This document shows, one piece after another, positions 26,257 through 35,012 of a DNA stretch of 64,000 nucleotides (its first letter is position 1; every line of letters starts with the position of its first letter). Under the pieces are notes generated by a model. That model searched no databases, was not told the DNA's origin, and saw nothing but the letters and a program-made list of their open reading frames with translations. The stretch is from Pseudomonadota bacterium (GTDB lineage Bacteria; Pseudomonadota; Gammaproteobacteria; UBA9339): the NCBI GenBank assembly GCA_021781615.1, contig JAJXWM010000007.1, positions 1 through 64,000 on the forward strand. The letters run 5' to 3'. A program made the translations under genes and the position numbers.

Positions 26257-28122
26257 ATGAATCAGAATAACTTCGATATTATTGTTATTGGTGGTGGGCA
26301 TGCTGGCATTGAGGCGTGCCACGCTGCTGCTCGTATGGGTGCAAAAACCCTGCTTCTTACCCACAATATCGAAACTATCGGCCAAATGTCTTGTAACCCG
26401 TCGGTAGGCGGTATTGGTAAAGGACATTTGGTTAAAGAGATCGATGCTTTGGGTGGAGTGATGGCGCGGGTCACCGACCGCTCAGGAATACAATTTCGAA
26501 TTTTAAATGCTAGTAAGGGTCCGGCAGTGCGCGCCACAAGAGCGCAGATTGACCGTACTCTTTATAAAGAGGCCATTCAACAATTTCTTAGTAGTGAGCC
26601 AAATCTTGCGATTTTACAACAAACCGTTGATCGCTTGCTTATTGAGCATAATCGAGTTTGTGGGGTTATTACCCATCTTGATTTAGAGTTTAGAGCTAAG
26701 GCGGTGATTTTAGCTGTTGGTACTTTTTTAAATGGTAAAATTCATGTTGGTTTAAATAGTTTTCAGGGAGGACGGGCTGGTGATCCGGCGGCTATAAAGC
26801 TTGCTGATTTTTTAAGATCACTTGGTTTAAATGTTGCTCGGCTTAAAACTGGGACACCGCCACGAATTGCCAAAAACACTATCGATTACTCACAATTAAC
26901 CGAACAGCGTAGCGACGAACCATTACCGGTATTTTCATTTTTGGGAAATGCTGGCGAGCACCCGGAGCAGATAAGCTGTTTTATTACGCACACTAATGAA
27001 CTTACGCACGAAATAATCCGTAAAAATTTAGATCGTTCGCCGCTTTTTACCGGCATAATCGAAGGAGTAGGTCCGCGCTATTGCCCATCAATAGAAGATA
27101 AAATCACCCGGTTTTCTGAGCGGACCTCACATCAAATTTTTCTCGAACCAGAAGGAATTAATAGTAATGAGGTATATCCTAATGGCATTTCAACCAGCTT
27201 GCCGTTTGATGTGCAAATAGATTTAGTGCGCAGTATGAAGGGCTTAGAAAACGCGCAGTTACTTCGTCCGGGTTATGCTATCGAATACGATTTTTTTGAT
27301 CCCCGCGATTTGAGGCCAACGCTTGAGACGAAAGCGATAGAGGGTTTATTTTTTGCTGGGCAAATTAATGGCACTACCGGTTATGAGGAGGCTGCGGCTC
27401 AAGGTTTGGTAGCGGGGATCAATGCAGCGCTTAAGATTGATAATCGAGAGCCGTGGTATCCAAAGCGTGATGAAGCCTATATTGGGGTGATGATCGATGA
27501 TCTTTTAACGCGTGGTACGAGTGAGCCCTACCGTATGTTCACCAGTCGAGCTGAATATCGCCTAATGCTACGTGAAGATAACGCCGACTTACGTTTAACT
27601 GCTATGGGGCGCGAGCTTGGTTGTGTTAATAATGAGCAATATGAACAGTTTTCGCGTAAATATAATGCGATTGAGGCTGAAAAAAAGCGGTTACAAAATA
27701 TTTGGATTAAATCAAACAGTGAGGAGGGCGCAGCTTTTGCCGCGGTGACCTCCCAGGCTTATGAGCGGGATTGTCGCGCTTTAGATTTATTACGCCGAGC
27801 TGATGTTAATTATTTGCAATTAGTGGCATGTGGTTGTATCGAGTCTCCAGAGGGTATTACCGCTGATGTTTTTCGGCAGATAGAGATTCAAATGAAATAT
27901 CATGGTTATATCGAAAGACAATTACTTGAAATTGAGCGACAGCGGCGGCATGAAGAGACCAAAATCCCTGATGATTTTGATTATAATTCAATTAAAGGGC
28001 TTTCTACTGAGGTTTTACATAAACTCAACAAGTACCGTCCGGCAACCGTAGGCCAAGCCTCCCGTATTTCTGGCATAACGCCCGCTGCAATCTCGATTTT
28101 GTTGGTTTATTTGAAGAGGTAA
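26257..28122 (+). CDS. mnmG: tRNA uridine-5-carboxymethylaminomethyl synthase subunit MnmG
   Basis: 621 residues from ATG 26257, where the usual N-terminus begins ([19 protein letters not shown] dinucleotide fold); an upstream TTG at 26221 would add a non-conserved tail. Other motifs: [64 protein letters not shown] and [20 protein letters not shown]. With MnmE it modifies U34 of several tRNAs. No strong Shine-Dalgarno. A 26-bp palindrome covers its stop codon. Confidence 0.95.
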   Translation: MNQNNFDIIVIGGGHAGIEACHAAARMGAKTLLLTHNIETIGQMSCNPSVGGIGKGHLVKEIDALGGVMARVTDRSGIQFRILNASKGPAVRATRAQIDRTLYKEAIQQFLSSEPNLAILQQTVDRLLIEHNRVCGVITHLDLEFRAKAVILAVGTFLNGKIHVGLNSFQGGRAGDPAAIKLADFLRSLGLNVARLKTGTPPRIAKNTIDYSQLTEQRSDEPLPVFSFLGNAGEHPEQISCFITHTNELTHEIIRKNLDRSPLFTGIIEGVGPRYCPSIEDKITRFSERTSHQIFLEPEGINSNEVYPNGISTSLPFDVQIDLVRSMKGLENAQLLRPGYAIEYDFFDPRDLRPTLETKAIEGLFFAGQINGTTGYEEAAAQGLVAGINAALKIDNREPWYPKRDEAYIGVMIDDLLTRGTSEPYRMFTSRAEYRLMLREDNADLRLTAMGRELGCVNNEQYEQFSRKYNAIEAEKKRLQNIWIKSNSEEGAAFAAVTSQAYERDCRALDLLRRADVNYLQLVACGCIESPEGITADVFRQIEIQMKYHGYIERQLLEIERQRRHEETKIPDDFDYNSIKGLSTEVLHKLNKYRPATVGQASRISGITPAAISILLVYLKR

Positions 28123-28140
28123 CAGCTAGCTGTTACCTCT
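28115..28140. terminator. 26-bp perfect palindrome over the mnmG stop codon
   Basis: AGAGGTAACAGCT and AGCTGTTACCTCT are exactly self-complementary. It lies between the convergent mnmG and the gene ending at 28146. There is no T-tract on either side, so its efficiency as a terminator is uncertain. Confidence 0.5.
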
Positions 28141-28145
28141 AATGC

Positions 28146-28442
28146 CTAACACTTTCCCGCTTTCGACTTATATACTATTTCGAAAGGTTCTTCGATTATT
28201 TCAATGCCTGGATCTGTTCCATTATAGTGCCAGCCGGCATATAGAGGCATTGATCCCGAGACGCATGGATATAGTTCGGTCGGTAACGATAGACAACAAG
28301 CGCTTTTACATAGTTCTATGATGGTATCTGCTCCAAATCCGTCGTTATGGATAAAGTTACCCTCATAATTTTCGCAGAAACATCCTGCTACATCATCGCC
28401 GCCAGCTACTGTCAGAATTTCTAATTTTGTCAATTTAATCAT
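28146..28442 (-). CDS. Small Cys-rich protein with double-glycine leader
   Basis: 98 residues. The N-terminus MIKLTKLEILTVAGG fits the class II bacteriocin/NHLM leader consensus LSxxELxxIxGG position by position (Leu4, Thr5, Glu8, Ile9, Val12, Gly14-Gly15). A C39-peptidase transporter would cut after Gly15, leaving 83 residues with seven cysteines (CFCEN, CKSACC, YPC, terminal C). AAGG lies upstream of the ATG. No transporter or maturation enzyme is in the window. It could be a bacteriocin, a signalling peptide or another type I-exported small protein; the function is not recognised. Confidence 0.65.
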   Translation of the reverse strand: MIKLTKLEILTVAGGDDVAGCFCENYEGNFIHNDGFGADTIIELCKSACCLSLPTELYPCVSGSMPLYAGWHYNGTDPGIEIIEEPFEIVYKSKAGKC

Positions 28443-28576
28443 GGTTGTTTATACCTTTATTGTCATTATTAGTTTAATAATAACATATTGCTGTGCAGTC
28501 TACAGGGCATATTTTCAATAAAGTTTTAGTTAAGCTTGACCCATCATTATTTTCATTTATTATTGAATTGAGTATT

Positions 28577-28736
28577 TGGGGTGTCGCCAAGTTGGTAAGG
28601 CACTGGATTTTGATTCCAGCATTCCTAGGTTCGACAAATTCGACACGGACGTGACGAATTTCGCAACCGCCGAAGGCGGGCCCGAGCGTTTTGAGCGAGG
28701 GCGAGCGACAGGATGTTGCGAGTAATCCTAGCACCC
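28577..28736 (+). pseudogene. tRNA-Gln copy interrupted in the T-arm by a structured insert
   Basis: Bases 28577-28634 are identical to the 5' part of the intact tRNA-Gln, including the TTG anticodon, up to GGTTCGA. The T-loop then gives way to an 85-90-base insert (CAAATTCG...CGAATTT hairpin, CCGCC-GAA-GGCGG hairpin, GCCCGAGCG...GCGAG), after which TAATCCTAGCACCC restores most of the 3' acceptor side, without the CCA. Unless the insert is removed, this copy cannot be functional. Confidence 0.75.
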
Positions 28737-28790
28737 GAAGTTAGAAGTGGTGTTTAAGATTGTTTTTATTTATTATTAGAATTATATAAT

Positions 28791-28866
28791 TGGGGTGTCG
28801 CCAAGTTGGTAAGGCACTGGATTTTGATTCCAGCATTCCTAGGTTCGAGTCCTAGCACCCCAGCCA
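28791..28866 (+). tRNA. tRNA-Gln(TTG)
   Basis: A 76-nt cloverleaf including encoded CCA. Acceptor TGGGGTG pairs with CACCCCA; anticodon stem CTGGA/TCCAG with loop TTTTGAT, anticodon TTG; T-arm CTAGG-TTCGAGT-CCTAG; discriminator G then CCA at 28864-28866. Its sequence is close to the gammaproteobacterial tRNA-Gln. It lies 250 bp upstream of prs. Confidence 0.95.
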
Positions 28867-28934
28867 AAAAATAGCATTTAATATTGAGTAGAGAATAGTT
28901 GTATGTTGGATAGGGGTATCCAGGACTCGAACAT

Positions 28935-29048
28935 GGTTCGACAAATTTGGCAGGATTGCCAAATTTCGCAACCGCCAAAGGCGGGCCCGAGCGTTTTGTG
29001 TGAGGGCGAGCAACAAGGATGTTGCGAGTAATCCTAGCACCCCAGCCA
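28935..29048 (+). repeat. Second copy of the tRNA-linked insert with tRNA-Gln 3' end
   Basis: Begins GGTTCGACAAATTTGG, folds AAATTTGGCA/TGCCAAATTT, then repeats the CCGCC..GGCGG and GCCCGAGCG...GGATGTTGCGAG parts and ends TAATCCTAGCACCCCAGCCA, a tRNA-Gln 3' end with CCA. The matching 5' half of a tRNA is not present here. Compared with 28628-28736 the first stem differs in sequence but still pairs. Confidence 0.75.
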
Positions 29049-29118
29049 AAAAATAGTAACTACGGTAATTAAGGAGGAGAGCCAGACCAATTTCAATCCA
29101 AATAGAGGCCAAGAGCAT

Positions 29119-30057
29119 ATGAAACTATTTACCGGTAATGCCAATGTCGCTTTAGCAAAAAAAGTAGCTGATCATTTACAAGTTGTTCTTGGCAAGGCAC
29201 TGGTCGGAACATTCAGTGATGGAGAAACCATGGTTGAGGTTATGGAAAATGTTCGTGGTCAGGACATTTTTATTATTCAGCCTACGAGCATGCCAACCAA
29301 TAATAATCTAATGGAATTAGTCATTATGGCCGATGCGATGCGCCGTGCTTCTGCTAATAGTATTACTGCAGTGATCCCATATTTTGGTTATGCTCGTCAA
29401 GATCGACGAGTACGCTCAACGCGCGTACCAATTAGTGCTAAAGTTGTGGCTGACATTATCGAAGCTTCAGGAGTCACTAGAGTTGTTACTATCGATTTAC
29501 ACGCGGATCAAATTCAAGGTTTTTTTCGTATTCCAGTCGATAATGTTTACGGTACGCCGGTAATGTTTGAAGATATTGAAAAGAAGAAATTCAAAAATAT
29601 GGTGATTGTATCACCAGATGTTGGTGGTGTAGTGCGTGCCCGTGCTGTTGCTAAAAGACTTAACGATTCCGATTTGGCTATTATCGATAAACGTCGACAA
29701 AAAAGAAACCAAGTTGAAGTTATGAATATTATTGGTGATATTGAAGAACGAGATTGCGTTATTGTTGATGATATAATTGATACCGCGGGCACCATTTGCC
29801 AAGCGGCTAATGCTTTAAAAAAGAGAGGGGCAAGATCGGTAACGGTTTATGGTACTCATCCGGTTTTATCTAGTGGGGCCATCGAAATTATAGAAAAATC
29901 TGAAATAACAGAGGTGGTAGTAACTGATACCATACCGCTTACTGCCGAAGCAACAAAATGCAAAAAAATTCGACAATTAGGGATTAGTTCTCTTTTAGCA
30001 GAAACTATTCGCCGCGTGAACAGCAAAGGTTCGGTTAGTTCATTGTTTCCAGATTAG
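29119..30057 (+). CDS. prs: Ribose-phosphate pyrophosphokinase
   Basis: 312 residues. [20 protein letters not shown] start, [39 protein letters not shown] (ATP site), [14 protein letters not shown] and the PRPP loop [12 protein letters not shown]. It makes PRPP for nucleotide, His and Trp synthesis. Full length. Its last 40 bp are duplicated downstream together with a REP-like palindrome. Confidence 0.96.
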   Translation: MKLFTGNANVALAKKVADHLQVVLGKALVGTFSDGETMVEVMENVRGQDIFIIQPTSMPTNNNLMELVIMADAMRRASANSITAVIPYFGYARQDRRVRSTRVPISAKVVADIIEASGVTRVVTIDLHADQIQGFFRIPVDNVYGTPVMFEDIEKKKFKNMVIVSPDVGGVVRARAVAKRLNDSDLAIIDKRRQKRNQVEVMNIIGDIEERDCVIVDDIIDTAGTICQAANALKKRGARSVTVYGTHPVLSSGAIEIIEKSEITEVVVTDTIPLTAEATKCKKIRQLGISSLLAETIRRVNSKGSVSSLFPD

Positions 30058-30345
30058 TTTTTTATTTGGGTTATTGTAGTCTCAAAATAATATAAATCTA
30101 CTAGCCCGGAGGGCGAAATGCCTTACCAGCCCAGCCTAAGCGTTGTTTGCGCAGGGCTGGGGAAGGTTCGGTTAGTTCGTTGTTTCCAGATTAGTTTTTA
30201 ATATTTTTGTGATAGTAGTGTAGTACCAAGGTAATATTAAGTCTAAGCCCGGAGGGCGAAATGCCTTACTAGCCCAGCCTAAGCGTTGTTTGCGCAGGGC
30301 TGGGAAAGGTTAGTTCGTTGCTTCCGGACAAGTTTTATCCCTACC
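30021..30345 (+). repeat. Duplicated prs 3' end with REP-like palindromes
   Basis: The end of prs (from AAAGGTTCGGTTAGTTC to the AGTTTTT after the stop) is repeated at 30163-30200 and, less exactly, at 30305-30335. Before each duplicate is AGCCCGGAGGGCGAAATGCC, TTAC(C/T)AGCCCAGCCTAAGCG and TTGTTTGCGCAGGGCTGGG, a hairpin of the same type as those around the transposases. The whole forms about 2.2 units of roughly 140 bp. No gene lies between prs and sodB. Confidence 0.75.
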
Positions 30346-30368
30346 CAATACAATGAGGAGAAAATATT

Positions 30369-30947
30369 ATGTCAATAGAATTATCAGCATTGCCCTTTGA
30401 TAAAAAATCTTTAGCCCCATATATTTCGGAAGAAACCATAGATTTTCACTATGGGCGCCATCATCAGACTTATGTCAATAATCTTAACCAGTTGCTTGTT
30501 GGTAAAGATCTTCTCCAAAAACCTTTGATTGATATTGTGCGTAGTTCTGAAGGTGCTATTTTTAATAATGCTGCGCAAATATGGAATCATGATTTTTATT
30601 GGCGTTCTTTACAAAGTGGCAGTAGCGATAAAGAGATGTCAGCGGAACTAACTGCGGCAATTAATGCCACTTTTGGTAGTATCGAGAAATTTAAAGAACA
30701 GTTTACTAAAACTGCTTTGGGTTTATTTGGTTCGGGTTGGGTGTGGTTAGTTAAAGATGTTGCGGGTGGTTTAGCCATAGTTTCTACCAGCAACGCCGGC
30801 ACGCCGATTACTGCTGGGCAAATACCATTGTTTACCTGTGATGTATGGGAACATGCTTATTATATAGATTATCGTAATGCTCGTGCCAAATACCTTGAAG
30901 CTTTTTGGCATATTGTTAATTGGAAATTTGCAAGCGATAATTTTTAG
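30369..30947 (+). CDS. sodB: Iron superoxide dismutase
   Basis: 192 residues, the normal SodB length. Metal ligands are visible: His in TIDFHYGRHHQTYVNNLN, His in AAQIWNHDFYW, and Asp/His in FTCDVWEHAYYIDYRN. The GLFGSGWVWLV and Fe-type SALPFDKKSLAPYIS features support iron rather than manganese. Cytoplasmic. GAGGAG stands 8 bases before the ATG. A MITE fragment begins at its stop codon, so its natural terminator may have been replaced. Confidence 0.94.
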   Translation: MSIELSALPFDKKSLAPYISEETIDFHYGRHHQTYVNNLNQLLVGKDLLQKPLIDIVRSSEGAIFNNAAQIWNHDFYWRSLQSGSSDKEMSAELTAAINATFGSIEKFKEQFTKTALGLFGSGWVWLVKDVAGGLAIVSTSNAGTPITAGQIPLFTCDVWEHAYYIDYRNARAKYLEAFWHIVNWKFASDNF

Positions 30948-30998
30948 ATTCATTATATTAAGCGCTCGCAGCAGGCTCCAAGTACTCTTTTTAGGTTT
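30941..30998 (+). repeat. Partial copy of the 8909-9090 MITE
   Basis: The 58 bases from TTTTTAGATTCATTATATTA through AGCGCTCGCAGCAGG to CTCTTTTTAGGTT match the right half of the element at 9035-9090 with about four mismatches. The sodB stop codon TAG (30945-30947) is part of the matching stretch. Confidence 0.8.
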
Positions 30999-31087
30999 AA
31001 GCTAATAAGGGTGGGTGAGATCATAGCAAGAATATTTAATAGATCTTTGTATGATTAAAAAATAATTATACAAAAGCTGCCTATTTT

Positions 31088-31678
31088 TCAGCGCACCTTT
31101 TTTATTTCGCTTTTGACGCCGCTTGTTTTTAGCTTTTTTTGGTTGGTGATGGCGCCATCTTTATCGTTGTAGGGGCCGACACTTACATAATATTTTTGAA
31201 TATTGTGTTGATAGGTGGGGGTGATGCTTGCTGCAAATCCAAGTAATGCTAATTCCGCTTTTAGGCGATCAGCTGCGGCAAAATCATCAACAGTTGCAAT
31301 GCCTAACTCATAAGCCATTTCTGGTTTATGAGTTTTACTTTCTTTTTTTTGCGGCAAAATATTGTAAAAGTCAAATTTAGGGGTGGTGTCGGTTTTAGTT
31401 ATTATCTCTTTGGTCATGGCTTCTTCTATTGCTGCTTCTTTTGTTACTACATTTTTCGCTGCTACCTCTTTAACTGCTGCCTGCTTACTTTGGATAGTTT
31501 TTTTGGTTGTGGTCAGGTGTTTAATCAGTAGCTCACGTCCATATTCTTTATATTTACTAGGGAGGGCTAAAATATAAATAAATGCGGCAAATAACAAGAG
31601 AAGTATTAGCCAGGGAAATGGACGACTTTTTTTCGACTTTTTACGAAAAGTATTGCGTTTAGCGTAATCGCGGCTCAT
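31088..31678 (-). CDS. SPOR-domain inner-membrane protein (FtsN-like)
   Basis: 196 residues: short basic cytoplasmic tail (MSRDYAKRNTFRKKSKKSR), one membrane helix at about 23-41 (PWLILLLLFAAFIYILAL), a Lys/Ala/Glu-rich linker with coiled-coil character and a C-terminal SPOR domain (AYELGIATVDDFAAADRLKA, YYVSVGPYNDKDGAI). SPOR domains bind denuded septal peptidoglycan, so a cell-division role is likely. Its ATG overlaps the stop of the DUF945 gene (ATGA), so the pair is translationally coupled. FtsN itself cannot be assigned for certain. Confidence 0.82.
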   Translation of the reverse strand: MSRDYAKRNTFRKKSKKSRPFPWLILLLLFAAFIYILALPSKYKEYGRELLIKHLTTTKKTIQSKQAAVKEVAAKNVVTKEAAIEEAMTKEIITKTDTTPKFDFYNILPQKKESKTHKPEMAYELGIATVDDFAAADRLKAELALLGFAASITPTYQHNIQKYYVSVGPYNDKDGAITNQKKLKTSGVKSEIKKVR

Positions 31679-33012
31679 GGTTTAGTAGTAAGCTGTAATA
31701 GTTGTCCATTAATTAGTGGGCGATTATTCTGATATTCAAAAGCTAAACGCAAGTAGGAATCTTCATTAGAGGTGATGATTTTCCCTGATTGTTGCCACTC
31801 AGTTAACAAGGACTCCGCTTTTTTTGCCGGATCCATTGTTTCCCTTGATGGGAGTATCTGATAGAACTTCTCGAAGAGATGTAGGGCTATTGCGCGCTCA
31901 GCTTTGATGTTGGCGCTGACTGAGCTGCCGGTGATCATCAATAATAAACCAGAATGAGGTGATTGGTTGGGAAATATCATTTTAATATCAGAGAATATTT
32001 TTCCCCATGGAGTGATGGTCTCAATTTTTTTGAAATTAAGTGTGCTACCACTGCTCATGATATCCACCATAATTCCGAAGAAAGCAGTGGTCGGGGAAGA
32101 GATGATTTTACCTGAGATTAATTGTTGTAATAGTGCAGCAGGTAATCCTTGATCCATTTTTTTGATCTCGAGATCAATTTTATTTTGGGTGTAAATGCCA
32201 CCATTAATATTTAAAGTGTCAACATCGAGCATGCCTGAGATGTCGATAAGATTTTTTTCGTCGCCAGTTGCTAAATTATGGATATTTAATTTATCAAAAG
32301 AGATGGTGCGGTTATTGTCGTTAGTGGTGGAGAATGCAGCGCATTGCAAATCACGCTCTCCCAGCCATATTTCATTGGAACTTTTATTGCCTTGATAGCT
32401 GCTGGTTGTTTTTCCAAGATGGATCTCTCGCTCTGGGGTTTTGACGTCAATGCCGGCAAACTCAAGGGTTGATTTTACTTTATTGTATAAAGGGGAAAAG
32501 GTAGCTTTGGTGTTTAATCCACGCCAATCTATTTTAATTGCTTCGCTTTGATAAGTTGTTGCTGGACTATTAAGGACGATGGTGGTTTCACCGTTTAATC
32601 TGAACTTAACTTTCATGGTTGCTAGTGGTTCAGCATTCGGTTCTCGGTTTAGCCACTTATTTTGGGCATCATTTAAATTGATGGTGGCATCAACCATGGC
32701 CTGGACAAAGTAAAACTTCACCCAATCGATTAATACTGGTCCATGAGTGATATTGGCGTTTATTGTTAGTTGGTATAATTCTTTGTTGGGTATTTCTAAA
32801 TTGTTTAATGATATTTGGGTGGTTGCGCTTGAGCTGAACCAACCTCGGTCATAGCTAATTATTTTTACGGCAAGGGGCGTGGTGGTGTTAATGATTTCTG
32901 CCATTTGTTTGCATTTACGTTCAGCAAAAAAGCCGAATAGTAGTGGTAAAGGCAAAATGATTACTACTGCTATTATTATGGTGTAGCCTAATGATGTGAG
33001 CCATTTTTGCAT
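31675..33012 (-). CDS. DUF945 (YdgA-like) membrane-anchored protein
   Basis: 445 residues from ATG 33012, which has AGAGGA 8 bases upstream; the ATG at 33018 is too close to it. One N-terminal membrane helix (YTIIIAVVIILPLPLLFGFFA) followed by a long periplasmic beta-rich region with the DUF945 opening pattern (NTTTPLAVKIISYDRGWFSSSATTQI). YdgA-type proteins are poorly characterised periplasmic proteins of the AsmA-like kind. Coupled to the SPOR gene downstream. Confidence 0.78.
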   Translation of the reverse strand: MQKWLTSLGYTIIIAVVIILPLPLLFGFFAERKCKQMAEIINTTTPLAVKIISYDRGWFSSSATTQISLNNLEIPNKELYQLTINANITHGPVLIDWVKFYFVQAMVDATINLNDAQNKWLNREPNAEPLATMKVKFRLNGETTIVLNSPATTYQSEAIKIDWRGLNTKATFSPLYNKVKSTLEFAGIDVKTPEREIHLGKTTSSYQGNKSSNEIWLGERDLQCAAFSTTNDNNRTISFDKLNIHNLATGDEKNLIDISGMLDVDTLNINGGIYTQNKIDLEIKKMDQGLPAALLQQLISGKIISSPTTAFFGIMVDIMSSGSTLNFKKIETITPWGKIFSDIKMIFPNQSPHSGLLLMITGSSVSANIKAERAIALHLFEKFYQILPSRETMDPAKKAESLLTEWQQSGKIITSNEDSYLRLAFEYQNNRPLINGQLLQLTTKP

Positions 33013-33043
33013 TGTCATTTCCTCTTAAGCTGAATAGATGTTC

Positions 33044-34876
33044 TTACTCTACAGTTACCGACTTTGCCAAATTTCTTGGTTGATCCACATCTGTACCCTT
33101 AATTAAGGCTACATGATATGCAAGTAATTGCAACGGGATAGTATAAATTATTGGAGCGATTTCTGCAGCAACTTTTGGCATTTGGCAAACATGCCAATTT
33201 GGTTGATTTTTAAGGTGTAGTGGTTTGTCAGTAAAAATAATTATTTCTCCGCCCCGCGCTCGTACTTCTTGTAAATTGGAATATAATTTTTCATATAAAT
33301 TGTCATGGGGTGCTACCACAACCACTGGCGTGCCATGATCGATTAACGCTAGCGCACCGTGTTTTAATTCACCAGCTGGATAGGCTTCGGCGTGAATATA
33401 TGATATCTCTTTTATTTTTAACGCTCCTTCAAGAGCAATGGGGTAGCTCCCGCCCCGCGCAAGATAAAAGGCGCTGTGGCTGTTTTCTAGAAGTTTAGCT
33501 ATTTCGCTAATTTTATGGTCGAGGCTTAAAACTTGTTCAGCTAAAAGTGGCAGGTGTTTCAATTGTTTGACTATGCTTTGGATGGTTTTTAGCCCAAGAT
33601 TTTGGTATTTGCCAAGCGAAACGGCCAGCATTAAAAGTGCGGTTAATTGAGCAGTGAACGCTTTGGTGGTTGCTACGCCGATTTCTATTCCAGCTCTGGT
33701 TATAAAAGATAAATCGGATTCGCGGACTAAAGAACTTTCTGGCGCATTACAAATGGTTAGGGTGGTTACAAACGGAAGTTTTTTTGCTTTCCTTAATGCG
33801 GCGAGAGTGTCAGCGGTTTCTCCAGATTGTGAGATGGTAACAAACATGGTTCCCGGTTCAGTTACCGTTTGGCGATAGCGGAACTCGCTGGCGATCTCTA
33901 CCGCGCAAGGTATACCAGCAATTTTTTCTAACCAATATTTGCCAGTTAATGCTGCATGAAAACTTGAGCCACAGGCGGTAATTTGTATTTTTGTAACTTT
34001 ACTAAATATTTTCTTTGCATCATTACCAAATATTTCAGCTGGAATTTCTTTTGCTAGCAACCGTTCTTGGATGGTATCTGCAAGAGCGCGTGGTTGTTCA
34101 AACATCTCTTTTTGCATGAAGTGGCGGTAAGTACCTTTGTCGATATTATCGGCTGACATTTCGGAGGATTTAATTTTGCGTTTGACTGGCTTTAGTTTGG
34201 AATTATAAATTTGGACGTGAGCGCGCTCAATTACTGCGATGTCTCCCTCTTCAAGAAAAATAAAACTATTAGTTACTGGTAATAGAGCAATGGTGTCAGA
34301 GGCAAGAAAGTTTTCATTGATGCCAAGGCCAATTACTACTGGACTGCCAGATCGTACGGCGATTACTTTGTCTGGTTCTTGAGTATTTATAATGGCAAGG
34401 GCATAAGCGCCGGTTAGTTCTTTAACGGTTTTATGAATTGCCGCCAGAAAATTTTCACCTTTTTGAAGATAATGATAAATCATGTGGGCAATAACTTCGG
34501 TGTCGGTATCGCTTTTGAACTTGAAACCTTTCTTGATTAGTTCATCGCGGAGTTCTTCGTAGTTTTCAATTATGCCATTATGAACAACGGCGATGGTATC
34601 TCTAGATAGATGTGGATGAGCATTGTAAGTTGTTGGTGCGCCGTGTGTGGCCCAGCGGGTGTGGGCAATACCAATGTGACCGACGAGCGGTTCAGCTTTT
34701 AAGGCGGCCGCGAGGTTTGCTATTTTGCCGACAGAACGCAGGCATTCCAGGCGGTGTTTATTATCTATGGTGGCGATGCCGGCGGAGTCATAACCCCGAT
34801 ATTCAAGCCGCTTTAAACATTCAATTAAAATGGTTGCAATATTGCGTTCTGAGATGGCACCTACTATACCGCACAT
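33044..34876 (-). CDS. glmS: Glutamine--fructose-6-phosphate aminotransferase
   Basis: 610 residues. Cys2 (after Met) is the glutaminase nucleophile in MCGIVGAISERN, with RGYDSAGIA and HTRWATHGAP; two SIS domains (ACGSSFHAALTGKYW, SQSGETADTLAALRKA, SEFRYR) and a C-terminal KSVTVE. It makes glucosamine-6-phosphate, the first step to peptidoglycan and LPS amino sugars. GAGG precedes the ATG. No glmS ribozyme is visible upstream, as expected for a Gram-negative. Confidence 0.97.
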   Translation of the reverse strand: MCGIVGAISERNIATILIECLKRLEYRGYDSAGIATIDNKHRLECLRSVGKIANLAAALKAEPLVGHIGIAHTRWATHGAPTTYNAHPHLSRDTIAVVHNGIIENYEELRDELIKKGFKFKSDTDTEVIAHMIYHYLQKGENFLAAIHKTVKELTGAYALAIINTQEPDKVIAVRSGSPVVIGLGINENFLASDTIALLPVTNSFIFLEEGDIAVIERAHVQIYNSKLKPVKRKIKSSEMSADNIDKGTYRHFMQKEMFEQPRALADTIQERLLAKEIPAEIFGNDAKKIFSKVTKIQITACGSSFHAALTGKYWLEKIAGIPCAVEIASEFRYRQTVTEPGTMFVTISQSGETADTLAALRKAKKLPFVTTLTICNAPESSLVRESDLSFITRAGIEIGVATTKAFTAQLTALLMLAVSLGKYQNLGLKTIQSIVKQLKHLPLLAEQVLSLDHKISEIAKLLENSHSAFYLARGGSYPIALEGALKIKEISYIHAEAYPAGELKHGALALIDHGTPVVVVAPHDNLYEKLYSNLQEVRARGGEIIIFTDKPLHLKNQPNWHVCQMPKVAAEIAPIIYTIPLQLLAYHVALIKGTDVDQPRNLAKSVTVE

Positions 34877-35012
34877 TTTTTATACCTCGTTAAGTATATT
34901 GTTTTGATTTTTATGATAACTGTACCCATATTATACCAAGCCATTTGTGGGCAATGATTGGAGCAACCAGGCGGCTACCGAAGCTATAGCTTCTAGCAGC
35001 CAGACTTTTTTA

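Noticed and set aside
26050-26537. Minus-strand frames of 91 and 125 codons over the start of mnmG
   Set aside because: Entirely antisense to the strongly conserved FAD-binding region.
28474-29118. Three overlapping minus-strand frames of 70-88 codons (e.g. GVLGLEPRNAGIKIQ...)
   Set aside because: They are antisense translations of tRNA-Gln and its inserted element, a well-known source of false genes.
34900-35012. glmS ribozyme/riboswitch or strong terminator between glmS and rho
   Set aside because: No glmS ribozyme core is visible. The imperfect stem near 34969-35000 has a T-tract only in the plus direction, where no gene ends.
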